From Bacillota bacterium (lineage in GTDB: Bacteria > Bacillota > Clostridia > Lachnospirales > Lachnospiraceae): 64,000 bases of DNA. Made by a program: the position numbers and the translations under genes. The notes beneath the pieces were generated by a model. The model did no database searches. It was given only the letters and a program-made list of their open reading frames with translations, and was not told the DNA's origin. Below, piece after piece: positions 52,466 to 61,353 of this stretch. Position 1 is the stretch's first letter. Each line of letters opens with the position of its first letter. The DNA lies in the NCBI GenBank assembly GCA_023411215.1, contig JAEYOY010000074.1, forward strand, positions 1 through 64,000, in the 5' to 3' direction.

Positions 52466-54097
52466 TTATTCCAATGTCTCATCTTCACTGGAAGTAAAAT
52501 TCATAAACCGAATATATAATTCCTGAAAGTCCTCCTGATTGGAAATATGAATCTCCTGCGCCATCCCAACCAGTTTATCCAATCTTGCCGGAAAATCTGG
52601 ATCCATTGTATAACGGATTGCCCCTGCCAGTGAGCTATTTCCGATTGCGACCATTTTCTCCTCCAGTTGCTCCGGAAGCAATCCGATATGCACCGACTTC
52701 TTAACCGGAAGCACATATCCGAAGCCTCCTGCCAGATATACCCTGTCAATCTCCCCATACGTACATCCGAAGCTTTTGATTAATAACTCGATTCCTGCAC
52801 GAATTGCTGCCTTAGCCAGCTGTAATTCTCTGATATCTCTTTGAAGAAATCGTAGCTGTTTTTCAGCCTCCTGATCAATCAGGAAGCCCTCCTCAAAATA
52901 GTCCTCCCGCAATAACCCGGTAGCATCAATAATACCAGTCTTTAACAGCTCAGAGCAGAGTTCGATCACGCCGGTACCGCATATGCCGATGGGCTTTTGA
53001 CCTCCTATGGTCTCAGGATAAATTCTTCCTTCCCTCATTGTTATCTTATTGATCGCTCCGGGAACGGACCCCATACCGATTGAGATATTACCTCCCTCGA
53101 AAGCAGGTCCTGCCGCAGTGGATGTGACCAGAAGCCTTTCCCGGTTACCGATTGCTAATTCACCGTTTGTACCGAGATCCAAAAAGAGGCATATTTCCTT
53201 ACTATGATCAAAGCCACACACACCTAGCCCGGCTACTATATCACCTCCGACAAAGGCGGATATCCCAGGCAAAGTCGTCACCTTTGCTCTGATCATATCA
53301 TCAACAGCATTTTCTTCCTTGTGACTACTTCTTTGTCTCCGCACCTCCTCAAAAAACTCCGAAAACTCTTTCTGGATGATACCGATATGAGCCGGCTGAA
53401 ACGGATATTTTCCAAGCTCTTCACAGGAATATCCCATGAGCAGATGAATCATGGTCGTATTTCCTGCTATTGTTATATGACGCAGCTTTTCTGCCGGAAC
53501 AGAGGCTTCTTTCCTTAATTGATCAATTCCGTCCAATAATGCTTCGTGTATCAGCTGCCTAAGCTGCTCTCTCCTACTATCATTGGATGCCTTTATTCTG
53601 GAGATCACATCCGCTCCTAACCTGCGCTGCGGATTTATTGAAGACAGAGATGCTATCATTACTCCGGTTTGACAGTTCACTAACTGAAAAGCAAGGGTTG
53701 TGGTACCAAGATCAATTGCAACTGCATATTCTTCCACTAAACTTTGATTAAGAGGATCGTACGGTTTAATATCCTTTGCGTAAACTACTGCCTCTAGTCT
53801 CTCATCATAGGCTGCAAGCTCTATCTCCAACTCCCCTTTTGGATATGTTCTGCAGGCTAAATGATATCCTCCTCTTTGCTCCTGCTCGGATAGTCTTCTT
53901 ATCTCCTCCGGGCCAAGGTCTGCAATGCCATTTAACATTTTTATTTTACATTTTCCACAGGTTCCTCTTCCTCCACAATCCGAATAATAAGGTATTCCTT
54001 GGCGGCGTATAGCGTCAAGAAGGTTTTCATCCTCGTTGCACTCAATTTGCGTTATTTGATTGTTACTCCATACCTTGATTGGATAACTACGGCTCAT
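52466..54097 (-). CDS. ASKHA-domain 2Fe-2S protein (corrinoid reductive activator type)
   Basis: A 543-residue protein. An N-terminal ferredoxin-like 2Fe-2S domain (about residues 1-95) has the Cys pattern 'YYSDCGGRGTCGKCKI' and a later Cys in 'HLACRTYP'. A linker follows, and then the ASKHA ATPase domain (DUF4445/RACo type; 'AVAIDLGTTTLAFQLV', 'ITIAGNTTMIHLLMG', 'LFLDLGTNGELAIGN', 'VYLAGGFGYVLPV'). Such proteins use ATP to deliver low-potential electrons to corrinoid proteins in methyltransfer systems. No corrinoid protein or methyltransferase gene is in the window, so its partner is unknown. The ATG at 54097 follows GGAGAAGTGATTTT. Confidence 0.9.
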   Translation of the reverse strand: MSRSYPIKVWSNNQITQIECNEDENLLDAIRRQGIPYYSDCGGRGTCGKCKIKMLNGIADLGPEEIRRLSEQEQRGGYHLACRTYPKGELEIELAAYDERLEAVVYAKDIKPYDPLNQSLVEEYAVAIDLGTTTLAFQLVNCQTGVMIASLSSINPQRRLGADVISRIKASNDSRREQLRQLIHEALLDGIDQLRKEASVPAEKLRHITIAGNTTMIHLLMGYSCEELGKYPFQPAHIGIIQKEFSEFFEEVRRQRSSHKEENAVDDMIRAKVTTLPGISAFVGGDIVAGLGVCGFDHSKEICLFLDLGTNGELAIGNRERLLVTSTAAGPAFEGGNISIGMGSVPGAINKITMREGRIYPETIGGQKPIGICGTGVIELCSELLKTGIIDATGLLREDYFEEGFLIDQEAEKQLRFLQRDIRELQLAKAAIRAGIELLIKSFGCTYGEIDRVYLAGGFGYVLPVKKSVHIGLLPEQLEEKMVAIGNSSLAGAIRYTMDPDFPARLDKLVGMAQEIHISNQEDFQELYIRFMNFTSSEDETLE

Positions 54098-54375
54098 AAA
54101 ATCACTTCTCCGATCCCATAGTAAATTCTTTTTTATGTTATAACTTTTAAAGTCATTATCATGTGATGTTATATTATCATCTAATTCCTTAATTACCATA
54201 TTATTGACTACCATGTCATTCTTTTACTGTATTACATTATAACATATTCTTCCTACAGAAAAGATAAAGATTTTGTTATTTACTCTTAAAATGCTTTTTT
54301 CAGAATAAAGAGTCTGCCCAAATACTTCCTTTACATACCGGTGAGCTTTTTATTGTATATGGTTGTTCTTATGAA

Positions 54376-54408
54376 ACAAAAAAAATGTGCTGCAATCTGC
54401 AACACATT
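54376..54408 (-). terminator. Terminator of the tRNA operon
   Basis: On the minus strand AATGTGTTGCA-GAT-TGCAGCACATT is followed by eight T. The rest of the 316-nt gap 54098-54413 is AT-rich and unremarkable. Confidence 0.85.
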
Positions 54409-54413
54409 CTAAG

Positions 54414-54487
54414 TAGCGAAGGACGGATTTGAACCGCCGACACCGCGGGTATGAACCGCGTGCTCTCGCCAACTGAGCTACTTCGCC
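54414..54487 (-). tRNA. tRNA-Met (CAT)
   Basis: A 74-nt cloverleaf: acceptor GGCGAAG/CTTCGCT (one G-U), D arm GCTCAGTTGGCGAGAGC, anticodon stem CGCGG/CCGCG with loop TTCATAC (anticodon CAT), and T arm with GGTTCAAAT. A first-pair G1 (not the initiator C1:A72 mismatch) suggests the elongator tRNA; lysidine-modified tRNA-Ile is the alternative. CCA is not encoded. Confidence 0.95.
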
Positions 54488-54543
54488 GTATTTAATATCA
54501 ATTCACGGTATCTACTGCAATTACTAGCAGATATTCATGAAAA

Positions 54544-54616
54544 TGGGACCTATAGGGCTCGAACCTATGACCCTCTGCTTGTAAGGCAGATGCTCTCCCA
54601 GCTGAGCTAAGATCCC
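54544..54616 (-). tRNA. tRNA-Val (TAC)
   Basis: A 73-nt cloverleaf: acceptor GGGATCT/AGGTCCC (one G-U), anticodon stem CTGCC/GCAG with loop TTACAAG (anticodon TAC), and T arm GGTTCGAGC. It is cotranscribed with tRNA-Met from the consensus promoter at 54636-54664. CCA is not encoded. Confidence 0.96.
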
Positions 54617-54635
54617 TTTCGAAAAGTACTTTTTC

Positions 54636-54664
54636 ATTATATTCACTGGAGTGATTTTTGTCAA
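54636..54664 (-). promoter_or_regulatory. Consensus promoter of the tRNA-Val/tRNA-Met operon
   Basis: TTGACA (54659-54664), 17 bp, TATAAT (54636-54641) on the minus strand: both hexamers are perfect, as expected for a stable-RNA operon. Confidence 0.92.
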
Positions 54665-54755
54665 GAGTACAAACTAGAAATTCTCTTTATTTTATAAAAA
54701 ATTCAAACATTAATATCTTCATTGAAAAAAACACCTAGTAAAACATTTATCCGAC

Positions 54756-55391
54756 TTATTCTCTTCCATATAGCAAATAATCATAATCACCAAATAGCAT
54801 TCCTTCTGGAGAGGATATCTTGATGTTTAGTATTATCTTATCATATAGCTCAAGATCGATACCCCAATAATAATTCTCATAATTATTTGCCATCAATCCT
54901 GAAGTAACATCAATAAAACTTGGTGAAGCGGCAATGATATGATTCTTCTCATCAAGTAGCGTTATTTGATATATATCCTCTATATCTGAGAAAAATGAAT
55001 TATAGGCTAAATATAGAATTTTAACATCCTTCAATATAATACATTGGTTTAAAAATAAAAACCTTTGATTATCTATTTCCAGCATTTTTTTATCTAATAT
55101 CAAATTGTTTCTGCTTGCTTCTCTTATATTTTCATTTGCATCATGATTATAATAAAGCTCCAAGCGGTCAAAACATTCCTTTGAAATAAAATATTCAACG
55201 CTATTATCTGTATCATTTCCCCAAGCCTGAAAAGTTGACGCTAAACCAGTTAATAATAATCGTCCGTTGTTTTTACTGTATTTGTTTTCTGTTATTATTT
55301 TGTTAATACAACGATAGTTCGTCATAAATAGAGTAAAAAATACGGAAAACAACACCAACAGCAATACGGTCAAAATTCCTTTTCTTTTCAT
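54756..55391 (-). CDS. Membrane-anchored hypothetical protein
   Basis: A 211-residue protein with an N-terminal signal or anchor (about residues 4-24, 'KGILTVLLLVLFSVFFTLFMTN'), then an exported, acidic, Tyr- and Asn-rich domain without catalytic motifs that I recognise. One cysteine is in the mature part ('FLNQCIILK'). The sequence is AT-rich. The ATG at 55391 follows GGGGTGATATTCTT. Longer in-frame starts (to 55559) lack a ribosome-binding site and would put the anchor in the middle, so they are rejected. Function unknown. Confidence 0.65.
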   Translation of the reverse strand: MKRKGILTVLLLVLFSVFFTLFMTNYRCINKIITENKYSKNNGRLLLTGLASTFQAWGNDTDNSVEYFISKECFDRLELYYNHDANENIREASRNNLILDKKMLEIDNQRFLFLNQCIILKDVKILYLAYNSFFSDIEDIYQITLLDEKNHIIAASPSFIDVTSGLMANNYENYYWGIDLELYDKIILNIKISSPEGMLFGDYDYLLYGRE

Positions 55392-55646
55392 AAGAATATC
55401 ACCCCTTCTTTTCGCTTTTATTATAAAGCTAGCTTCAATATACACTGAATGAGAGATATGAACATGTCTTACATGGATTTTGGGGATTACACAAGAAATG
55501 TTCATGTATAGGAACAAGAAAGGAGGGGAAACCCTCCCTTCAAACTGATTATCCCACATATTATCAAATAGAGCTATCTATTTATTTACTTATATACTCA
55601 GTGATGATGTAAAGGCCAAAATATACCATGTCAGCGATGATATCTT

Positions 55647-57854
55647 TTACGATAACAAGCCGGATAAATCATCTTTGTAAACCACATATAATTCATGCAG
55701 CGCTCTAGTTATAGCTACATATAGCAGCTTAGCATCCTCATCACAGTAGCGATAGCTCTCTTGGTCCGGATTCCAGAGAATAACCGCATCAAATTCCAGT
55801 CCCTTCGTCATATGAATTGGCAACACCATAGTTCCATTTAAGAAGGTCATATCCTCCATATTATCTCCCGGATGTTCGATATCGATATGTTGACTCAGCA
55901 GCTGCTTTACCCGTAAAGTCTCCTCCACAGTTCGGCATATTATCGCGATGGTATCATATCCATTCTCCCGGATACGTTCCACTAACGTGGCCGTCTGTGA
56001 TATCAATCCCTTATCCCCTTCGGTTTTGATCAATGCTACTTCCTTCCCGTGACGAATAATTGGTTCGATATCATAGGTTTTAAAGGTACATTTTCGAAGT
56101 ACCGTACTTGCGAAATCCGAGATCTCCACCGTATTACGATAGCTTTTCGCAAGTACATAGAATCTGTCCTTCTCCGGGTTGAATACCTCTTGTTTCAAGA
56201 CCTCCCAGTCGTTCATACCCGTATCATAATAGATATTCTGGGATACGTCACCCATGATGGTGTAGGTGCAATTCTTAAATATCCTTTTAAAGATCTGAAA
56301 AAGCATGACACCAAAATCCTGTGCCTCATCAATAACAATATGACTTACATATTCATAATCCTTGGTCATCTTTATTCTTCGCTTAATATAATTCAGCATG
56401 CCCAGATCATAGATATCCAGATGCTTATCCTTAAGTTCCCTAATTAGTAACTCAGTGACCCTCTCCTCCGCTACTTTAATTCCCTGCAGGATATATTTAT
56501 TACGATTTAATTGCAGGTCTTCTAAGAAATTAAGATAAATTTCCAAGAAATTATATTTTTTATTCCTGACACCAAAATAATTCTTATATCGATTTACCTC
56601 TGCCTGTATGTTCTCTTTTCGAAGCTCCGCTTCTTCTCCGATGGATTTTACCTTATAGGTGAGACGCTTATTCAAGAGATCAATCTTCTCCTGTAGAGGT
56701 AGTTCTTCGAAGAAGTCCAGAAAATACAAAATCTCCTCTCTCGAATATATTATCTGCCCATTCAACTGAACAGAATCCGTTGCTATGATATCGATCTCAT
56801 ATTGCTTCATATATGCGATCAGGGCATTGATGAAGTGTATGGAGCCTTTGAATTGCTTTAGAAGCGATGCTTCCTGTGATGATATCTGATTACTCAGCTT
56901 TAAGAAGCTATTGGTCAGAGAATACTTACTTTTCTTATAGTCAAAATCCTTATCCAACAGATCAATCAGGAAATCCTCCATCGTCATCTGATTCACATTG
57001 TAGACATCAAGATTTGGCAATACTCCGGTAATATAATTGAGCAACATCTTATTACTGCCTATGATAAAAAATTCATCCGGTCGGAATTTCTCTTTATAAT
57101 TATAAAGGATATAGGAGATGCGGTGCATTGCCACCGTTGTCTTACCGCTGCCTGCTACTCCCTGAACGATGACATTGTGCCAGGGAACATCACGAATGAT
57201 CTCATTCTGCTCCTTCTGTATCGTCGCAATAATCTCACCAAGAACAACCTCTTTGTTCTTACTCAGGTACTTTGTAAGGAATTCATCATTCGCTACAACA
57301 TCCGAGTCATAGAAATCAATCAGCTTACTGTTCTCTATCTCATAGGTTCTCTTCAGGAAAAGCTCTATCTCAATCCGGTCTTCCATGGGAGTTGCATAGG
57401 AGCTTTTACCGATATCGCTTTCATAATACACACTGGATATCGGCGCTCTCCAGTCAACAATCATGCTCTCTGTAATGTTTTTGCGAACCCCATTCTTCCC
57501 CAGGTACAGACTGTAGCTTACCTTATCTCCCTCCTCTTTATAATCGATACGTCCAAAGTAGGGCTTCTTTATGGCAAGCATATTCTTCTTTAATGTCCGT
57601 TCAACCTGTGATTTCATATCAAGACCGATGACCAGATCATTGTGGAGCTCCGGATTATCCGATCGGTAGTTATCATATAATTCCTTCGTCTCCGAAGCAA
57701 GATCCTTGAATTCCTGCATATACTTGTCGATATTTTGTTGTATTACCTTAAGGCAGCTCTCCAGATGCTGTTCCTCCAGCCTTCGTTCCAGACTGGAGGA
57801 ATTTCTTCCGCCTTCCGATTCCACCGCTTCTTTGTTTTTTAATACTTCCTGCAT
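55647..57854 (-). CDS. helD: HelD-type helicase (RNA polymerase recycling motor)
   Basis: A 735-residue UvrD/Rep superfamily-1 protein of the HelD group, which pries stalled RNA polymerase from DNA using ATP. The N-terminal coiled coil ('EEQHLESCLKVIQQNIDKYMQEF', about residues 20-70) is the arm that enters the polymerase secondary channel. Walker A is 'VQGVAGSGKTTVAMH' (about residue 250), Walker B 'IVIDEAQDFGVM', and motif VI 'LYVAITRALHELYVVY'. The ATG at 57854 has AAGGAGG 5 nt upstream. The longer frame to 57911 would include the promoter (TATAAT at 57882-57887, TTGTTG at 57906-57911). Confidence 0.92.
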   Translation of the reverse strand: MQEVLKNKEAVESEGGRNSSSLERRLEEQHLESCLKVIQQNIDKYMQEFKDLASETKELYDNYRSDNPELHNDLVIGLDMKSQVERTLKKNMLAIKKPYFGRIDYKEEGDKVSYSLYLGKNGVRKNITESMIVDWRAPISSVYYESDIGKSSYATPMEDRIEIELFLKRTYEIENSKLIDFYDSDVVANDEFLTKYLSKNKEVVLGEIIATIQKEQNEIIRDVPWHNVIVQGVAGSGKTTVAMHRISYILYNYKEKFRPDEFFIIGSNKMLLNYITGVLPNLDVYNVNQMTMEDFLIDLLDKDFDYKKSKYSLTNSFLKLSNQISSQEASLLKQFKGSIHFINALIAYMKQYEIDIIATDSVQLNGQIIYSREEILYFLDFFEELPLQEKIDLLNKRLTYKVKSIGEEAELRKENIQAEVNRYKNYFGVRNKKYNFLEIYLNFLEDLQLNRNKYILQGIKVAEERVTELLIRELKDKHLDIYDLGMLNYIKRRIKMTKDYEYVSHIVIDEAQDFGVMLFQIFKRIFKNCTYTIMGDVSQNIYYDTGMNDWEVLKQEVFNPEKDRFYVLAKSYRNTVEISDFASTVLRKCTFKTYDIEPIIRHGKEVALIKTEGDKGLISQTATLVERIRENGYDTIAIICRTVEETLRVKQLLSQHIDIEHPGDNMEDMTFLNGTMVLPIHMTKGLEFDAVILWNPDQESYRYCDEDAKLLYVAITRALHELYVVYKDDLSGLLS

Positions 57855-57881
57855 GATAGCCTCCTTATTTATGATCGATTT

Positions 57882-57911
57882 ATTATAATTTGGCGACCTC
57901 CTTAACAACAA
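57882..57911 (-). promoter_or_regulatory. Promoter of helD
   Basis: TATAAT (57882-57887) with TTGTTG (57906-57911, 18-bp spacing) or TTGTTA (57903-57908, 15-bp spacing) on the minus strand. Confidence 0.6.
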
Positions 57912-57998
57912 TCTTACTATGATTAAAATTTATTACTAGACTTTTTATTTCAAATGTGTTATGATGCATAATGTAGTTTGCCTATTAGGTAGCCAGAT

Positions 57999-58027
57999 GC
58001 TGTCAGAATATTCTGACAGCTTTTTTT
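57999..58027 (+). terminator. Perfect palindrome with T-run
   Basis: GCTGTCAGAAT-ATTCTGACAGC is an 11-bp perfect dyad followed on the plus strand by seven T. No plus-strand gene is near, so it may terminate antisense transcription or belong to the adjoining repeat. Confidence 0.55.
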
Positions 58028-58175
58028 ATGCTCACAAGGAGTTCCCTCCAATGGACGAACTTCGCCGTTCTTCCGGGGGATTTTTGCTCTAATAAACCTG
58101 CCCTTTGAAATAGTTTGTGCCGAGGAAGACGCAGGCACAAACTTGGAAGTGTGAAAATCGGTTTTTATTTTCACA
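58028..58175. repeat. Structured intergenic repeat, copy A
   Basis: Begins one base after the stop codon of the permease at 58176. It contains the hairpin GTGAAAAT/ATTTTCAC, then a second hairpin GTTTGTGCC/GGCACAAAC (58112-58142), and further sequence matching copy C (CAAGGAGTT, GAACTTCGC). It remains open in one frame, but that frame is a by-product of the repeat. Confidence 0.75.
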
Positions 58176-58952
58176 TTAGGATCCAGTAGATTTATAATGT
58201 CTTACTCCGCATCGCCAAAACAGATAACAGGGGATTAAAAATAGACATCCCAAAATCGGCAGGAACATATACTGCCAGGAATGGACCCTCCCAATTAGAA
58301 AAAGGAAGGGGTAATATTGGAACAGAGTATAGGGCACCAGAAAGGTACAGAACTGAAGTACCTTCTTGCCATAAATACCTATTGGATATTTTCCGAATTC
58401 CCTGGCACCATCTGTCAGAATGTTCATGAACTCCAGTCCTTCCAGAGTAAAAAAGCAGATACTGGCATAGATCACAAATAGGCAGCCGAAGATCACCGTT
58501 CCTCCGATAATCATCAATAGTAAGGTGATGATTTTATTCATATCCCAGCTTAACTTTGAAGCGGTAACTCCATAGAATAACATAAGAATCGCTTGTAGCA
58601 TTCTTCCAAAGCGGGTAAATTCAATCTTACCCGATATAACTAATAAAATAATACTTCTTGGTCGGAGCAATATCCGATCAAATTCACCGTTACTGATCGT
58701 AGAGGCAAAAAGATCAAACCCTCTCATGAACATCTCCGCTAGAGAATAGCTCATCAGTATGATGGAAAAGCATAATAGAACCTCACTGAAGCGAAAACCC
58801 TTCACCTCATGAAAACGTTCAAACATGAATAATATACCGAGGAACACATTAAAGGACACCAGAAACTGGCCAATCGTTGTTAATAAAAAGGACAGTTTAT
58901 ACTGCATTGCACTCTTCAGATGGATTCCGAAAAACTTCATATAAAGTCTCAT
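58176..58952 (-). CDS. ABC-2 family permease
   Basis: A 258-residue integral membrane protein with six predicted transmembrane helices, of the ABC2_membrane_6 (DUF990-like) type. It has the characteristic 'FDLFASTISNGEFDRILLRPRS' segment after helix 2 and 'YPIGIYGKKVLQFCTFLVPYTLFQYYP' near the end. It is the last gene of the exporter operon (ATPase 60139-61113, permease 59174-60016, this one). AGGAGATCTTT precedes the ATG. Permeases of this type usually act as a heterodimer with one shared ATPase; the exported substrate is unknown. Confidence 0.88.
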   Translation of the reverse strand: MRLYMKFFGIHLKSAMQYKLSFLLTTIGQFLVSFNVFLGILFMFERFHEVKGFRFSEVLLCFSIILMSYSLAEMFMRGFDLFASTISNGEFDRILLRPRSIILLVISGKIEFTRFGRMLQAILMLFYGVTASKLSWDMNKIITLLLMIIGGTVIFGCLFVIYASICFFTLEGLEFMNILTDGAREFGKYPIGIYGKKVLQFCTFLVPYTLFQYYPFLFLIGRVHSWQYMFLPILGCLFLIPCYLFWRCGVRHYKSTGS

Positions 58953-58991
58953 AAAGATCTCCTATAAATTAGCATACTTGTCCATTGGATT

Positions 58992-59022
58992 AGTTTGTGC
59001 CGAGGAAGACGCAGGCACAAAA
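58992..59022. repeat. Hairpin repeat core, copy B
   Basis: AGTTTGTGCC...GGCACAAAA: the core hairpin only, in the same orientation as copies A and C, between the two permease genes. Confidence 0.75.
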
Positions 59023-59025
59023 CCC

Positions 59026-59173
59026 GGAAGAACAAGGAGTTTGCACGGGTGGGCAAACTTCGCAGTTTTTACCCATAGATTTTGAACTGTCATATCTACC
59101 CTTTGATTTAGTTTGTGCCGAGGAAGACGCAGGCACAAACTTGGGAGTATGAAAATTGCCCTCTATTTTCATA
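59026..59173. repeat. Structured intergenic repeat, copy C
   Basis: Starts one base after the stop codon of the upstream permease, with the hairpin ATGAAAAT/ATTTTCAT (compare GTGAAAAT/ATTTTCAC in copy A), then the core hairpin (59110-59140) and about 90 nt homologous to copy A. Confidence 0.75.
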
Positions 59174-60016
59174 TTAGCCTCCTTGCACCACAACTCTCTT
59201 AAGCGCATGTTTCATTAGCCGTTTTCCAATCCATATTAATACCAATATCCAAAATAGCTGCAAAGCCACTCTAGCAAGTATTTCTGTTCCGGCAATATCC
59301 CCGGAATAGATACGAAGCGGTATATTCTGCATCGAAGCAAAGGGCAGAAGCTCCACCACCTGTCTTATTCCCTCCGGAAGGAAGGGAAGCGGAATTACTG
59401 CACCGGCAAAGAACTCGATCAGTGACACCGATACCATCTTGACACCCATTGGTGAGTAAGTGAAAAAGGTAGAGATATAGACCAGCATGCCGAAAGCGAT
59501 TACAACCAGGAAGCCTAATATGGTTGTGATAAGAAACCAGATGAACGCACTTATGTTGTCGGGTAAGCTTATACCATAGGGCTTCGGTAAAAATGCTGCA
59601 ATGACCAGAATTGGCATGCAGCGAAGGACTGCCTTAGCCAATCGGTTCGCCATGGTTCGGTAGAACCACATGTAGTAGATATCCAGAGGCCGACAAAGCT
59701 CATAAGCAATTCCACCCTCTGTTATCGTCAGAAAGATATCATTTTCAAAGAACCATCCCATAAAAAGAGCTAAAAATGCCTGCTGCAGCCACAGATAGGA
59801 AGACAATGCCTGAAAGCTCATAGGGAAGGCATTCGGATCCGCCTCATAAAAGGCCTTATAAAGCAGCAAGCTCATGATACCCCAGACGAATTGAGTAGCA
59901 ATACCGGCAGCCGCTGCTGCCCGGTATTGTAGACCGGCGATAAATTTAATGCGAAAAAGAGAAGCATATTCCATTGGTATGAACTTCTCGACTATTTCTC
60001 TATTCAAGATAAACAA
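59174..60016 (-). CDS. ABC-2 family permease
   Basis: A 280-residue membrane protein with about six helices, second permease of the exporter, also of the ABC2_membrane_6 type ('FLTITEGGIAYELCRPLDIYYMWF' corresponds to the conserved segment of its partner). It is related to the downstream permease only distantly, so the pair forms a heterodimer rather than a recent duplicate. Start uncertain: AGGAGG lies 4 nt before TTG 60016, and another TTG is three codons on; an ATG at 59974 lacks a ribosome-binding site. It lies 122 nt after the ATPase gene. Confidence 0.87.
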   Translation of the reverse strand: MFILNREIVEKFIPMEYASLFRIKFIAGLQYRAAAAAGIATQFVWGIMSLLLYKAFYEADPNAFPMSFQALSSYLWLQQAFLALFMGWFFENDIFLTITEGGIAYELCRPLDIYYMWFYRTMANRLAKAVLRCMPILVIAAFLPKPYGISLPDNISAFIWFLITTILGFLVVIAFGMLVYISTFFTYSPMGVKMVSVSLIEFFAGAVIPLPFLPEGIRQVVELLPFASMQNIPLRIYSGDIAGTEILARVALQLFWILVLIWIGKRLMKHALKRVVVQGG

Positions 60017-60138
60017 CTCCCCTCCTCAATTCTTGCCCACACAAAGAAACCCTACCGTTGTATCCAATTACTACCAGAACGGTTTTAGGGCATGGCAATT
60101 TCCCTCTCTTATTCTTAAGAGTGGGTATCTGAGTCGTA

Positions 60139-61113
60139 TTATATTTGGTATTGATGATAAAGATTTGCAACAACCTCGTCGATAGAAGGACCATCAACCG
60201 ACAGATCAATAACTTCTACTTGCTTTGATATTCTCGCAATCGCATCGGATACCGTCAGTTTTGACAGATCAATATCGAACAAGGCCAATTGATTGCTTAC
60301 TGAGACAGCCCGCATACCTTCACCAGGTACGATAGTACCTCCACCGTGCTCTACTGTTAGTAGCTTGTTGGTAGCAAACTGCTTTCGGATATCCTCCAGG
60401 TTACCATCCATAAGGATCTTCCCTTTACCAATCAGTATGATTCTCTTCGTCAAGGTCTCGATATCCTGCATATCATGAGTAGTAAGAATTACCGTTGTTT
60501 TATGGACTCTGTTCCTTTCCAGTATAAAATCTCGGACTGCTAATTTCGATACTGCATCGAGGCCAATAGTAGGCTCGTCCAGAAATAAGATCTTTGGGCT
60601 GTGAAGTAAAGATGCCGCAATCTCACAGCGCATACGCTGCCCTAAAGAAAGCTGTCTGGCCGGTGTTCTTACAATCTCAGAGAGATTCAGTAAGGTAACT
60701 AGTTCCTCTAGATTATTGTTGTAGGTTTGTATAGGAATTCTGTAAATGTCCCTCAGAAGCTCAAAGGAATCAATAACAGGCACATCCCACCATAACTGGG
60801 AACGTTGACCAAATACTACTCCGATCTCCTTCACATGTGCTGTTCTGTCTTTCCATGGAACTCTTTCATTGATGCTGCAATACCCGCCATCCGGTGTCAG
60901 GATACCGCTTAACACCTTGATCGTACTGCTTTTGCCTGCACCATTGGGACCGATATACCCGACCATCTCTCCATCCTCAATCTGAAAGGAGATATCATCG
61001 AGTGCTTTGATGCATTCATATTGCTTATGGAACAAAGCCTTGAATGCTTCAGAAAATCCGGCGTTGCGCCGGCTGACCTTGAAGGTCTTAGAGATGTGTT
61101 CAACCTTAATCAT
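60139..61113 (-). CDS. ABC transporter ATP-binding protein (ABC-2 exporter)
   Basis: A 324-residue ATPase that powers the two permeases downstream. Walker A 'YIGPNGAGKSSTIKVLSG' (about residue 55), Q-loop 'VVFGQRSQLWWDVPVIDSF', signature 'RQLSLGQRMRCEIA', Walker B 'ILFLDEPTIGLD' and the switch His in 'LTTHDMQDIE' are complete. The C-terminal extension (about residues 245-324) is like the regulatory domain of DrrA/CcmA-type exporters. AGGAGGATTAAC precedes the ATG. First gene of the operon; 240 nt of AT-rich sequence upstream hold the promoter. Confidence 0.94.
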   Translation of the reverse strand: MIKVEHISKTFKVSRRNAGFSEAFKALFHKQYECIKALDDISFQIEDGEMVGYIGPNGAGKSSTIKVLSGILTPDGGYCSINERVPWKDRTAHVKEIGVVFGQRSQLWWDVPVIDSFELLRDIYRIPIQTYNNNLEELVTLLNLSEIVRTPARQLSLGQRMRCEIAASLLHSPKILFLDEPTIGLDAVSKLAVRDFILERNRVHKTTVILTTHDMQDIETLTKRIILIGKGKILMDGNLEDIRKQFATNKLLTVEHGGGTIVPGEGMRAVSVSNQLALFDIDLSKLTVSDAIARISKQVEVIDLSVDGPSIDEVVANLYHQYQI

Positions 61114-61353
61114 GTTAATCCTCCTGGTAGTAATATTTTTTCAAATATCTTGCCAAGCGACGGCATACCTGAAAGGTACACTTTTTTCCTTGGATTTTGC
61201 CAAGAAAACCCGCGGTAAATATTTATTCAAGCGAAAGTATATTCTAGCACTATCGTACAATTATGTCAACACAAAAACCATAATTTAGCAATGATTGACC
61301 TTTTATTATAGAATGGAAGGATCATGAAGCATGAGACTTCACCCTCTAATCCC

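Noticed and set aside
57959..58174. Open frame of 71 codons sharing a protein-like stretch with one at 58990-59208
   Set aside because: The shared stretch is the DNA repeat. Differences between copies keep hairpin pairing rather than protein sequence, and copy A has no ribosome-binding site.
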